Shown: positions 40,338-50,900 of the stretch, piece by piece
How the letters are laid out: each line of letters starts with the position of its first letter
Numbering within the stretch: position 1 is the first letter of the stretch
NCBI GenBank assembly: GCA_022570795.1
Contig: JAKUDP010000001.1
Location: 3,410,001 to 3,474,000 of the forward strand
DNA length: 64,000 bases
DNA from: Sphaerulina vaccinii
Lineage: Eukaryota; Ascomycota; Dothideomycetes; Mycosphaerellales; Mycosphaerellaceae
Direction: 5' to 3'
The notes under the pieces: generated by a model
What the model was told of the DNA's origin: nothing
The model's input: only the letters and a program-made list of their open reading frames with translations
The model's database searches: none
Translations under genes and position numbers: made by a program

Positions 40338-43300
40338 CTATTGTACCAAGCCAGCCTGCCTATTCCCCTTCTTCGCAATATAATAGGTGAGTAATCCCAA
40401 GCGTCCCTCATCAACACCCTTGAATTCTTGCCAGAAGTCAGCCTTGCTGGGCTCAAAGACGTCAAAGAGATCACTAGCAAGATCAACGTCGACTTTACGC
40501 ACTTCCGAGTCTGTATCGTTAAGGTATCGAGCCGTGGTCTGCGCCAAGCGCGACTTGCGTTCTGACCCAAGGTCAACTTCACCACCCTGTTTGGTCTTCA
40601 CAACAAGCTGCCGAAGAATGGAAAGTGTCATGGTAACCATTCGTGGCGACTCATCACTACTCTCGGGAAGGAAGTCCAGTATGGCATCGATGCAAGTATC
40701 AGGGTCGGCTTCCTTGACAATCTCGTCTGCAGTGCGTTGCATGTCAGACACAACGTGACTGTTCGTGTCCACAGCTCTTCTGATCAACAAGACTGTAACG
40801 AGAGCTTTGGCGTACCATGCGGCAGCTTCCTTGTGATGCAATGCTACCAGGGCACGTAGGACACCCAGTGCCTGTGTCTTGAGTCCAGCGAGCTTCGATG
40901 GCTGCTGAGCAAGTTTCGTGTCGTGGTCCATAGTTTGCAGATATTCGAGCAAGATTGCCATTAGTTCGTCGTACTTCTTGCCACCATCCCAAATGTCGCC
41001 TCTGAACTTCGCGAGATCTTGGACGCGACGGAAGCCGTGCGCATCGAGTGTCTTGGTTCTTATGCGCTCGATGCCGGAAGCAAGAAGTCTGCGATTCCTC
41101 GTCACCTCAGCACGATCTTGAGGGGTCGAGCTTAGCGGAGGCGGTCGTGCTCCATTAGTATGAGGCGGGCTACGAGGGCTGTTGCTGGAGCCAATACTGC
41201 GAGGAGGACTTTCCGATCTCACGTTTTCGTTCAGCGGAAGTTCACCGAGTACCTTTCGTTCTTCTTGTGCACCAGCCAGCGTTGCATCCTCGACGAAAGG
41301 ATCCTCGTATATCTGCACCTCGTCGGCAGGTCGGACAGGTCCTCCTTGCTGCATCTCTTCGTGCTGTTCCGGGTGATTATCAGACCCACTTATAGTCCGC
41401 TGTGCTTCACGAGAGAGCTTGCCCACGTTGCGCGCTTCGTCAAACATGGCTCTGATCGGACTCCTGTAAGCCAGAGGCGACGGCGCTCGTGGCTGATTCG
41501 GCAGACTTGGCATTACCATGGTAAAGTTGTCTTCATCTGCAAGGTAGGGTATGCCACTGTCCACTGATCTCGTCTCTCCCAGGCCAGGTCGCTTGTGCCC
41601 AGGTGAAAATTGCCCCCTTCCTACAATGCCTCTGGGCATGACCATCGTAAGGTCATCATCGCGCACACTGTGCATAGTCTCGCTACCCTTGCTACTCGGC
41701 CTTGAATCAGAAGCAGGTTGTGTCTGTTTCCTGGACAATGCAGGACTGTATCTGGTCGGGCTTGCTTTCGGACTACCATTGGCGAGATCTGCTGTCTTGG
41801 CTCTGTTCCTAACAGCACTAGATGCAGCAGTGGACGCTTTTGATGCCCCAGTACTCTTCTCGGGACTACCCATCGGACTTCCATTGGCAGGCGTGGTGGG
41901 TCGCAGCATTCGCCTAGATGCATACGGATCTGCAGTCTGAGGTCGCGCAATCTCTGGTCGCCGTGGTCGTCGTACTGGCCCGGACATCAGGGAATTACCC
42001 TTCTTCGCAGCAGCAGCTGACCCGGGAGCGTCTGTAGTTGAAGCATTCGACTGAGTCGATACTTGCCTATTCGTGACTTGCGACATCTTCGAAGGTCCTC
42101 GAACAGATCCATTGGGTGTCGACCGGTTCTTCACAGGCGACAGATCGGCCATGGCCGAATTGGGTCGTGATGGAAGCTTGCCAGCAAGTTTTGCTTTCCT
42201 CTGCTGCTCCATGTGTTCTCTGAGACCTGTTCTGCTGGCTGCTGGTCTCAATGATGCTGGAGCTGCACTTACTGACTGATGCAGAACCGCGTGAGGATTA
42301 TTTGGGTCCTTTTCTAGTGCAGCCTTTGCTTTTGGGTCCAGCGCTCCCATGATTTTGTCTGCCTTAGCCGGCCAAGTCTTCGCGAACATCCAGTACGTCG
42401 CACGGGTGCCCTCCTTAACCTTCGGATTTGAGTCATCCAATCCTTTCTTGATGCACTTCTCGGCCAGATCTAGACCTCCTGAGCTTTCAAAGCTGCTCTT
42501 GTAGTTCGCTTGACGTTTCAGAATGAGGGTGAGCCAGCCACTTGCACATATTCTGACCTGTGCGTTCTTGTCCTGCTCCGCGAGCCATATATGTCGCATC
42601 ATCTGGTTGTGATAGGTGCAATTCTGGAAGATCTCGCTCGCTGTCACTCTGCCATTCTCTGACTGGATGTGTTTCGTTGCTGCGCTCATCTTGATAAACG
42701 ATTGAAGCAGGATCTCAACGTGAGGATCCATGGCAGGACCCAGTGTTTTCGTGAGCTCCTGCACTAGTTGACACCCGTTCGTCGCCATCGTTGTGCGGAG
42801 AGTGTTGGCGACCTTTAGTATCCCTTCTATCACGCTCTTGATCCCGGCCATGAACGCTTGATGATATTCGCTCGGCGCGTTCCCCTTCAGGATCCGTCTC
42901 AGCTTTAAAACCGCCTTATCTCGCGTGAGCCAGTTGTGCTCAGTCTCCTTGCCTTCGAAATGTGGTAGCATGTCTGTGAAAACGTCTTCCAGTTCTCTCT
43001 GAGAGTGGAGGTAGATAGGATCCATCTGCACAACCTCTTGCGGCGGCGGCTGTGCGGCCTCGCTTTTCAGGATCTCGTCCAGATCCTTGTGCGTGGGAAG
43101 CGATCGAGTCGAAGCAGTCATGTCAGGTGTGGCTCCGCGCTCTGGGTTACCTGCTGTCTGTGGTCTTGATGCCACGCCTTCGGCTCCAATTCCAGCCAGG
43201 ATCTGCGTCGATATCGTGAGGCGCACGGAGTATGCTTTGAGCTGTTTCTTCAAATCCAACTTGGCTCCATTCGGCGCATTGCTGAATAGTTCGAGCACGA

Positions 43301-43862
43301 CCTCTTTGGCTGCTTCTCGAACAGTCCCGTCCGCATCTTCCAACCTCGCCACGATACTCTGCGTATAGCTTTTAAAAGGCATTCCCTCTTCCTTGTGCAT
43401 TCTGGCCACCCACCTCATTCCTGTCTCCTTTGCGCGCACACTCGACCCGCCAATTGCTCCATCACGAATCATCTCCTCGACATCGCCAGGACAGAAAGGG
43501 TACAGATCAGTCATTGCTTGCGAAGCAGCGGCGCGTACGGGCTCACGCAGGTCGCCCATTCTCTCCTGGAGCGCACTGAATAGCCTCGGCGCAAGATGTG
43601 AGATGGCATGACCGCTGTTATCCTGGATCTTCAGTCGCTTGATGAGATGTCCTAGAGTCGACAATGCCGTGCTAAGGAGCGTCGACGAGGCCTGCTGTGA
43701 GATGGCGAGTTTGATGCAGTCGAAAATGGTCGATTGGGCAGTCTCGGGCACTCTGTAATGTTTAATGTCCGATTTGAGCGCGTTCAGCTGGTTGACCTTG
43801 ACGTCTGTCTGCGCCGAGGGTCGCTTGAGCGTACTCAGCAGAGTCGCCGCTTGCTGATCCAT
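40338..43862 (-). CDS. STU1: Stu1/CLASP microtubule-binding protein
   Basis: An intronless 1,174-residue frame. The N-terminal 250 residues are helical-repeat (TOG/HEAT-like: LREPVRAAASQAMTDLYPFC, LEDADGTVREAAKEVVLELF). The CLASP N-terminal TOG domain spans about 285-520 (EDVFTDMLPHFEGKETEHNW; LTRDKAVLKLRRILKG; NGCQLVQELTKTLGPAMDPH; GLDDSNPKVKEGTRATYWMF). A long Ser/Pro/Arg-rich basic linker (about 540-900), typical of the microtubule-lattice-binding region of CLASPs, is followed by a C-terminal helical domain (LAKFRGDIWDGGKKYDELMA; VSDMQRTADEIVKEADPDTC). CLASPs promote microtubule rescue and are needed for the mitotic spindle. Length and layout match filamentous-fungal Stu1. It is divergent from the BSP-peptidase gene. 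Confidence 0.92.
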   Translation of the reverse strand: MDQQAATLLSTLKRPSAQTDVKVNQLNALKSDIKHYRVPETAQSTIFDCIKLAISQQASSTLLSTALSTLGHLIKRLKIQDNSGHAISHLAPRLFSALQERMGDLREPVRAAASQAMTDLYPFCPGDVEEMIRDGAIGGSSVRAKETGMRWVARMHKEEGMPFKSYTQSIVARLEDADGTVREAAKEVVLELFSNAPNGAKLDLKKQLKAYSVRLTISTQILAGIGAEGVASRPQTAGNPERGATPDMTASTRSLPTHKDLDEILKSEAAQPPPQEVVQMDPIYLHSQRELEDVFTDMLPHFEGKETEHNWLTRDKAVLKLRRILKGNAPSEYHQAFMAGIKSVIEGILKVANTLRTTMATNGCQLVQELTKTLGPAMDPHVEILLQSFIKMSAATKHIQSENGRVTASEIFQNCTYHNQMMRHIWLAEQDKNAQVRICASGWLTLILKRQANYKSSFESSGGLDLAEKCIKKGLDDSNPKVKEGTRATYWMFAKTWPAKADKIMGALDPKAKAALEKDPNNPHAVLHQSVSAAPASLRPAASRTGLREHMEQQRKAKLAGKLPSRPNSAMADLSPVKNRSTPNGSVRGPSKMSQVTNRQVSTQSNASTTDAPGSAAAAKKGNSLMSGPVRRPRRPEIARPQTADPYASRRMLRPTTPANGSPMGSPEKSTGASKASTAASSAVRNRAKTADLANGSPKASPTRYSPALSRKQTQPASDSRPSSKGSETMHSVRDDDLTMVMPRGIVGRGQFSPGHKRPGLGETRSVDSGIPYLADEDNFTMVMPSLPNQPRAPSPLAYRSPIRAMFDEARNVGKLSREAQRTISGSDNHPEQHEEMQQGGPVRPADEVQIYEDPFVEDATLAGAQEERKVLGELPLNENVRSESPPRSIGSSNSPRSPPHTNGARPPPLSSTPQDRAEVTRNRRLLASGIERIRTKTLDAHGFRRVQDLAKFRGDIWDGGKKYDELMAILLEYLQTMDHDTKLAQQPSKLAGLKTQALGVLRALVALHHKEAAAWYAKALVTVLLIRRAVDTNSHVVSDMQRTADEIVKEADPDTCIDAILDFLPESSDESPRMVTMTLSILRQLVVKTKQGGEVDLGSERKSRLAQTTARYLNDTDSEVRKVDVDLASDLFDVFEPSKADFWQEFKGVDEGRLGLLTYYIAKKGNRQAGLVQ

Positions 43863-44450
43863 GATGGCGAGCGCGTCGTATGTGGCCGTTCGGAGGTGGA
43901 TTGACTGATGTTAGGAGGTAAGTTAATGAGAGCTGCGATCAACACACGCGATGATCTACGTTGTTGACGCTCAGGCCCACACCGTTGCCGTGCACACTCA
44001 GCTAGCGCGCCGTTGTGTGACGATGAAACTGATCGTGTCCGCTCGCTTTCTACTTTTCGTGATCTCAGTATGCACTTCTACTCTCGGGAACAGTCTGCGT
44101 GATGATCAGTGAGGTGGCTTTTGAGGGCGATGCGATGAAGCTCTCCGTTTTCCAATTGTCCTGCGCGATGTCGTCAAACGCCAGGAATAATAAGTTCGAG
44201 TCGGTGGTGCGCTTGTCCGGATGAGAACGGTCAAGGCAGCCCTGCATAAAACACCTTGTCGCAGCTATGGAAGGGATGAGACCAACAACAACTGCAAGAG
44301 TAATAAACAAGACCGGTCGCTGAACAGCTTCATACATATCAAGACAGACACCATCACAGATTGCCCACCTGCCAGGCCAAGACGATTCAGAGACAAGCAT
44401 ATCCCGCCACTCAGCCTGAAGATCTGGCAGTCCTGACGGCATCATCAAAC
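43863..44450. promoter_or_regulatory. divergent promoter region, STU1 / BSP peptidase
   Basis: 588 bases between the two start codons. An in-frame upstream ATG-containing frame begins at 44361 and could extend the BSP-peptidase N-terminus by 30 residues. No other signal is supported. Confidence 0.45.
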
Positions 44451-45538
44451 ATGCCCACGATCCCAAGGATAGAGAATGCCACCTCTCCAGAACCCACAGT
44501 ACTGCCCATCCGAAAGCACAAGTTCGATACGCCTAAGCTGAGACTGCAACTCAACGATCTAAGCCACGAGGGAAGCTCAATATTCCTGTCCAACGTCAAA
44601 GCTAGCGAGGACTTTGAGACTCAAGTTCAGAATGTCTTAAATCTGCTATACGACAGCCCCAAAGACTCTCAACGTCCAGAGACGCGAAGTGTGACATTGA
44701 TCTTGCGTGATATGGACGGAGTGAGTAAAAGCACTAGATAGCAGGCATGCGCTCGCTTCAGTGTCTCACCAAGCTCGCACTCACCCGGGTGCTGGGCTTG
44801 AGGACAGATATTGATTCACACAGCCTGCTTTTCCAGAGATCTTTGCTGACCCTTCTACCTACTACTTTTAGGTCGCATACACAACAGGCATCGATCTGGA
44901 TGAGGATCACAAAGAGATCCATCTCAATCTGAATTACGTGAAGCGCTCTCGCCCGGATCAACGATATGAGTTGTTGGGAGTCCTATGTCATGAGTTAGTC
45001 CATTGCTTCCAATGGAACGCCGAGGGAACGTGTAATGGAGGTCTAATTGAAGGCATCGCGGATTGGGTACGCTTGAGAGCTGGACTTGCTGCGAAGCACT
45101 GGAAACAAGAAGCTGAAGGCGATTGGGATGGAGGTAAGCAGCAGTAGGCCAAAGGCATTCCCATTTCCCAATGTCTCACTGAGCTTGAGCCTGCTGAGGC
45201 GACAAGCTCAAAGACAGACCCGCTGAGACATAATCGTACTTGTCAGAGATACTTGCTTACCTCCTACCTACTACTTTGCAGGCTATCAGCATACGGGATA
45301 CTTTCTTGAATGGCTGGAGCAGAAATTTGGGCCTGGCACTGTAAGAAAGCTGAACGGATGTCTCCGGAAAGGGAAGTACAGTGATGACCTTTTTAAGGAG
45401 TGCTGCGACGGGCATAGTGTTAAGAAGCTGTGGAAGCAGTATGGAGAACACCTCAAGAAGGACGAGAAACCTGGCAAGGAAGAGAGCAGCAAACACTCCG
45501 AGGGTGGAGCAAAGCCGGAGATTAAGAGCTGCTCTTAG
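44451..45538 (+). CDS. basic-secretory-protein-family (BSP) zinc peptidase-like
   Basis: Join of 44451..44720, 44872..45133 and 45282..45538, 262 residues. The BSP domain begins about residue 18 (KHKFDTPKLRLQLNDLSHEG), continues with TTGIDLDEDHKEIHLNLNYV and carries the zinc motif H130-E-L-V-H134 followed by EGTCNGGLIEGIADWVRLRA, where the Glu of IEGIADWVR is the likely third ligand. Plant and bacterial relatives are secreted, but no signal peptide is visible here, so it may be cytosolic. The C-terminal tail is Lys/Glu/Ser-rich. Both introns (151 nt, phase 0; 148 nt, phase 1) are introner-like elements. Unspliced, each frame stops soon after the donor, so the full domain depends on removing both. 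Confidence 0.86.
44721..44871 (+). mobile_element. introner-like element ILE-3, diverged, first intron of BSP gene
   Basis: A 151 nt intron, GTGAGT...CTTTTAG. It shares TGTCTCAC and a 3' block, CAGAGATCTTTGCTGACCCT then TCTACCTACTACTTTTAG, with the second intron of the same gene (CAGAGATACTTGCTTACCTC then CTACCTACTACTTTGCAG). The centre keeps a hairpin (CAAGCTC with GGGCTTG, one G-T wobble, around CACCCGGGTG), although the two arms are exchanged relative to ILE-1 and ILE-2. It looks like an older or rearranged copy of the same family. Confidence 0.75.
45134..45281 (+). mobile_element. introner-like element ILE-2, second intron of BSP gene
   Basis: A 148 nt intron, GTAAGC...TTTGCAG, nearly the same as ILE-1 at 29273-29413 over its first 100 or so bases. 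It holds the same nested inverted repeats: TGTCTCA (45172-45178) with TGAGACA (45224-45230), and TGAGCTTG with CAAGCTCA enclosing GCCT-GCTG-AGGC. Both copies interrupt a codon after its first base, with AG|G(C) at the exon junction. Confidence 0.88.
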
Positions 45539-47962
45539 CTGATGAGATGAGTCGAGAACTCTGGTTGCTCGAAAAGAGATGTTACAATATATCTGGGGAT
45601 GCTCTCTTCACTCGATCGGAATCGCCACTCAGGACGCTCAAAAGGCAGGACTCAACAAGACATGAGAAATAGAGAATAGTCTCAAAGACAAGTATTGTAC
45701 ACTCTACGTAAATCTCGCTGACAGCTGTTTACATTATTAGTGGCCGCTCACGTTGATGACTGCTCTTCCTCGAAGACTTTGCATTCCGATGTGAACATTG
45801 TGTTCTCGAAGAGCTTCCAGGACTATACGACGATTGAGCATGGGCGTTGCCGGTCCATCATGTCAATCGATGTCGATGGTTGCGACAGAAGTGGCAAGAG
45901 TGGCAAGATTGCACAGAGGGGTCAGATTGTAGTGCGGCTATGGGTGGCTGTGAGCAGTGGACCTGGTAGAAGGTCTTGTACAATCTGAAGAACTTTGCGA
46001 TTTATCGGACATATTTCCTGCATGATCTTGAGCTGGTCTGTCAGAAACTAGTCAGTAAATGCCAACAATCTGCAGGAATGTCAGCACTATCAAGGTCAGC
46101 AGCCTCGACGACCTCAGCCGTTCGTGTTGGGTACGTCAGAAAAGTACGATGCCCTTGGAATAAACAGTACAGCGAATGAACAGCCACATACACGTTGCGT
46201 CTACCAAGATGTAAGACTTCACAACCGCTCCATCCACACTGCCGCCGGGTACCACTCCAGTTATGGTTTTGATGTACTAGCCCTGGCGCAATTGCATATC
46301 GAGTAGTTGGCATCGACAGGCTGTGAAGGCGTCAGCGATGCATTACGCACTGTTCGGCGTCGTTCACGATCGCCACTAGCATCGTTCGCTTGATAATACG
46401 GCGGCCTCTCAGCAACAACCAGGTCAGCTTGCACTCTGAGGTGTGGTCGAGGTACTTGGGTACTTTCCGGATGTAGCCAGAGTGAGGTCCAGGGCGGGGT
46501 TGGTATTCCTTATGATTCGTCAATGTTTAGACTCGATAGCGGCTTTAGCCACATTAGCTTGACGTGCGCAAGCGGACTTGCATGCGAGAGAATTCGCCGA
46601 CCGAACCAGACTCTCAGATTGAGAAGTTCTGGAGATGACGATGTTTCGTCTTGCAGACGAAGAGGGTGTACTGATCTGCTGACAATAATTCCATAGAGCG
46701 TTCGGTCCTCAGCTGGCGGTGAAGGAATTATTCTCGTCCACGCGAAGTCCACGCTTTGCAGGATGATACATGCGGATGCGGCCTTCTGTCGCAGCGCTCA
46801 GGCCGAGGGTTGCGTTGTTGTTCAGGGTCCTGATTGGCACTTGGTGAGGGTGAATAATCATGATATCCAATGTCCAATGTTCGACGAGCGGGATAGCCGC
46901 GAAGGATGGGATAGTCACAGGGGCCAGAATCTATTCGGAACGCCCACTGGTTTGTCGATGCAAGGCTTAAGAAGTGCAGAAGACAAGCGGTGGAGGAGTT
47001 CGCGCTTGGGTGCACGTCTTCATCTCGATGGGGGATCATCGCCCAGGAAGTACCAAGTTTCATCAGGGCGAGCTGGCTGAAAGTCCCTTGAGCTGAGACG
47101 TGCGAAGTGCTGTTGTGTTTGACTTCACGAGAAGTAGCAGAGCGGCAGTAGGTAGAGCAGTTGTGGTTGCACAGCATGAAGAGAGCATGGTGTGCAATGC
47201 TTGAGCTTACCTATGTAGAGTACGCGCGAGACGCGAAGGCGTTGGTCTCCGAGGGAGCCCGCCGTGTTTCATCGGCTTGCCCTGGTTGATGCTCGCACGT
47301 TTGATGTCCACGGGTGGTTAGTAGGTTTTATGCACGATATCGCACTCTTGTGGCGCTATCGTTCTCTCTGCCACATTGAACACTACTCATGGTCTCGCTA
47401 CTGCTGCTGCATAGCCATTCGATACACAGTAGTTAGAACACAGCAGCAGCAACACTACCACAATGCTGTTGTTGGTGATCATTTGAGCATCGCAACAGAA
47501 CGGGTTCGAATTCGATACGGGCTATCTGAATAGAGTTTCGACGGTCTCGAGAGTAACTGGCCCCCGTCTTGCGGCAACAAGGACATCTTCCCACCACTCA
47601 TCTCTGCTGGCAACTCACGAACACTGCCAGCTACCACGACGGCTGTGCGCGACAGCGCTAGACATTCGCTTGGGATACTGGGCAGTTCTACCGGGTCATA
47701 GCATCTTCAGGGAGGCAGATGCGCGCGAGGGGCTACTCGAGGAACAGCAGGTTGCGTAGCACGGAGGCTGCGTGAGAAGAGAAGAAGCAAGCAGACCGCG
47801 GAAGAGCTGGAGCAGTCGGTGTAGTTGCGACTACGAGACACATATCTTGCGACTATACGGCAGCCAGTGCTTGTGTAGGCGCTCCCAAGGGCATCCGGAC
47901 GGCACAAGCAGACCTCCATTCTTGCGCGGGTTCTTGCGAGGACAGTTGCTACACATTCGACG
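45539..47962. other. 2.4 kb gap with no supported gene
   Basis: Frames 46728..47177 (minus, 149 aa), 46510..46752 (minus) and 45740..45988 (plus) are the longest. None shows a domain or convincing family text. A GGTTCGAATTC box near 47501 resembles a tRNA B box but has no matching A box or T-arm. The last few hundred bases should be the promoter and leader of the LIM-RhoGAP gene. Confidence 0.4.
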
Positions 47963-50900
47963 ATGGCTACAATGGATTCGCCTAGCACGTATCCGGAGTC
48001 TCCAATGGACCAGGAGGACGTGGTATATCCGTGCAAAGGCTGTGGAGAGGTGCGACTGATTCCAATCTCAGTTAGGTTGTAACAATGGGAAGTCTAACTA
48101 ACACATACCGTAGATACTCGAAGAGGGCAAAGCATTCGAACTTGGTACGTACATCTACTTACAATGGCAATCGCTGAAGTTGGCATGGGCAGTATGATGG
48201 AATGGGACTATCTGAACTATACTTACTGTGAGGATACAGCGGGCAACCGATGGCACATTGACTGCTTCAGGTGCAACACATGCGGAACTCTTTTGGATTC
48301 GGATGCGAACTTGCTTCTGCTCGGCGATGGTAGTCTCATCTGCAACAACTGCACATACAGTTGTAGCGCGTGCAACAACAAGATCGAGGACTTAGCTATC
48401 TTGACTGGAGACCAGGCGTTCTGCTCGGGATGTTTCAGATGTCGGAACTGCAAGAGGAAGATCGAGAATTTGCGCTATGCTCGCACTTCGCAAGGCATCT
48501 TCTGCATGAGCTGTCATGAGAGCTTAATGGCGCGGCGGCGGAAAAAAGCACGAACTCCCAAGCAGGCCGCTGCCGGTGCGCAACCTGGGCACGACAAGGC
48601 ATTGCCATCGCTTCCACCTGGGGTCGCACCTCAAAGTGCATTCACACCAGAGGGCGAAACTCCGCCACCGGAAATCTGCCCAGAGAACCAGACGCCACAG
48701 GCAGAAGCACCTGGTCAAAGGCACACAGCTTCACGGGCTCGTGGCGCATCCAACGCCAATTACAAGCGCGATGTGTCGCCACTTTCTGACGATCAACACC
48801 GAGGTGGGTCGACATGTGAGCAGCACTGGGTGTGAAGATGACTGACAGCGTGCAGATGGTCCAACATTGCCAGCAAGCACGTATGGCGAAAGCAGGCCTT
48901 CGAATGTCTCGAGCTCCAACGACGACGACGATTCTGAGCGTGGATTCCTGCCCATGGCGTTCGATCCTACTCCGGTTCAAGCACCGCCGCAGTCCCAAGC
49001 ACCGATACCTCGAAAACAGATACCACGTGCCTCCGAGGAGCTCTCACCACCAACCACGCAGAAAGAGAATCAACCCCCGAGAGACTATTTTGGCACGAAC
49101 GGGAGACTTTCAGCAAAGACATCTTCGAGAGAGCCTTCACAAGAGCAGCGACCGGGAACAACTGCTTCATCGAGATCTGTCTCAACCGAGCGCGAGCAGG
49201 ATAGGGACCGCTCGACAAGTCAGTCGAAGCCAAGTCCACACATTTTGTATCAGGACAAGGGGCGCAACAGGAAGCGCGATACATCTGGCAGTAATACACC
49301 TGTAAATGGCTCGGCCACAGCTTCTCCCGTGGGCACTGTACCACCTGAGCGCATCGCAGCGAAACCGCAGCCCCATCCGCTGGCAACAGACCAGAAGACG
49401 CTTAGCAGTCAATCCAGTCCACAAGAAGGATTTCGTCTCGGAGATGTGCCAACTTCGAAACGAGCAGATTCGCGAAAGAACTCGCGGTCGGACAACCTAA
49501 TCCCAGCGGTCGTTTCGCCTGTGGACCGCAGCAGCAGACAGAGTGAGCCCAGCAAGCCCGTTTCGCCTATTTCGGTGGCTTCGCAGAACTCAGGGATCAA
49601 TCCGTTTGACGATCCTAAGCGCAAAGACGCGCCTATTCCTGGAAGTACGCCCGTTCCACCTCGACATGCTGACCGGGGTCTGCCACTACGAGGAGACTCC
49701 CTGAGCGCAGCAGCGGCAAAATCTAAGCAATCGACACCAGAGCCGCCAATACCTACTAACAATGCAGCCCAGGCGCAGTCATTGCACAAGAGGGATGTGT
49801 CGACTTCATCTGTGCCTGGCTCATTTGTTGATGCACAGAGCACCATATCCCGCGACACGAGTCGTTCTAGACCCGAACCACCTCCACGGGCCAGTTTCGA
49901 TGTTGTACCGCCGCCACGGTCTGCCACGCGACCTAGTGCTCCCAGCAAGTCTGTCGCCAATGATGATTTTATTGCGCCGAGACATGCGCCTCCTCCTCCT
50001 CCTCCATCCGCCACAACGGAAAGGCATCGGCATAACGACTCCATCAGCACTCTCCAGAGCGAAGATCGCGACCTGCAGCTATCTCCTGCACTGCGAAGTG
50101 CTGGTCTGCCCAAGTATAGTCTCGATGGCGGCTTTAGTATGGACGACGAGATGGGACGAATACTCCGGGGAGAACACGGTCAGCAGTCTGGCCAGGCTGG
50201 CTCGTCGTCGCCCTCGATGCTGCGTCGTGTATCGAATGCAGTGAAGCATGGCAGAAGTTTCAGTGATCGCGCCGTCACGCAAGGAGCGCCGTCCCCCAGG
50301 AATGGATCGCTCGGAACACCAATCGCGACGCCGAGCATCACTTCACCAACAAGCGTCGAAGGTCTCGACTCGATTCGCGCGTCTCTGAGACGTGCACAAT
50401 TGCACATCGCGGAGCTGGAAACGGAAAAGCTCAAGATGCAAGAGAAGCTCGAAAGTAGTGGTGACATTAAGGCTGCCAACACAGAACTGCGAGAAAAGCG
50501 CTCCACAATGGCGTTTCTCGACACGCAACGTGAGATGATTGTGCGCGAATTGGAGATCATGACCGATCATCTGAGCAAGGCCAAGGACACCAGTCAGCCA
50601 CTGGACTTCTCGGCACTGAAGACCAACATTCTGCGAGACTTTTCAGATTCGCTACAAAGACTGAAGGACAACATGGGAGCCCAAATCGAAGATCTGATGC
50701 ACAAGCGCAACGAGCTTACCGATGAGATTGGCAACCTCATTCAGATGAAGGACAAAGGCTTCCAAGAATACGAGTCGCTATCGACCAAGAACGCGCAACT
50801 GGCATCGCACAATAATGAGCTGATTCGCAGCATTCAAGGCATGTACCAGGACAATCGGGCTCCCAACGGTGCTACTGGCGCCAACGGTCTTGGCATATAC

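Noticed and set aside
47495..47515. B-box-like GGTTCGAATTC
   Set aside because: One mismatch to the consensus, no paired T-arm and no upstream A box at tRNA spacing.
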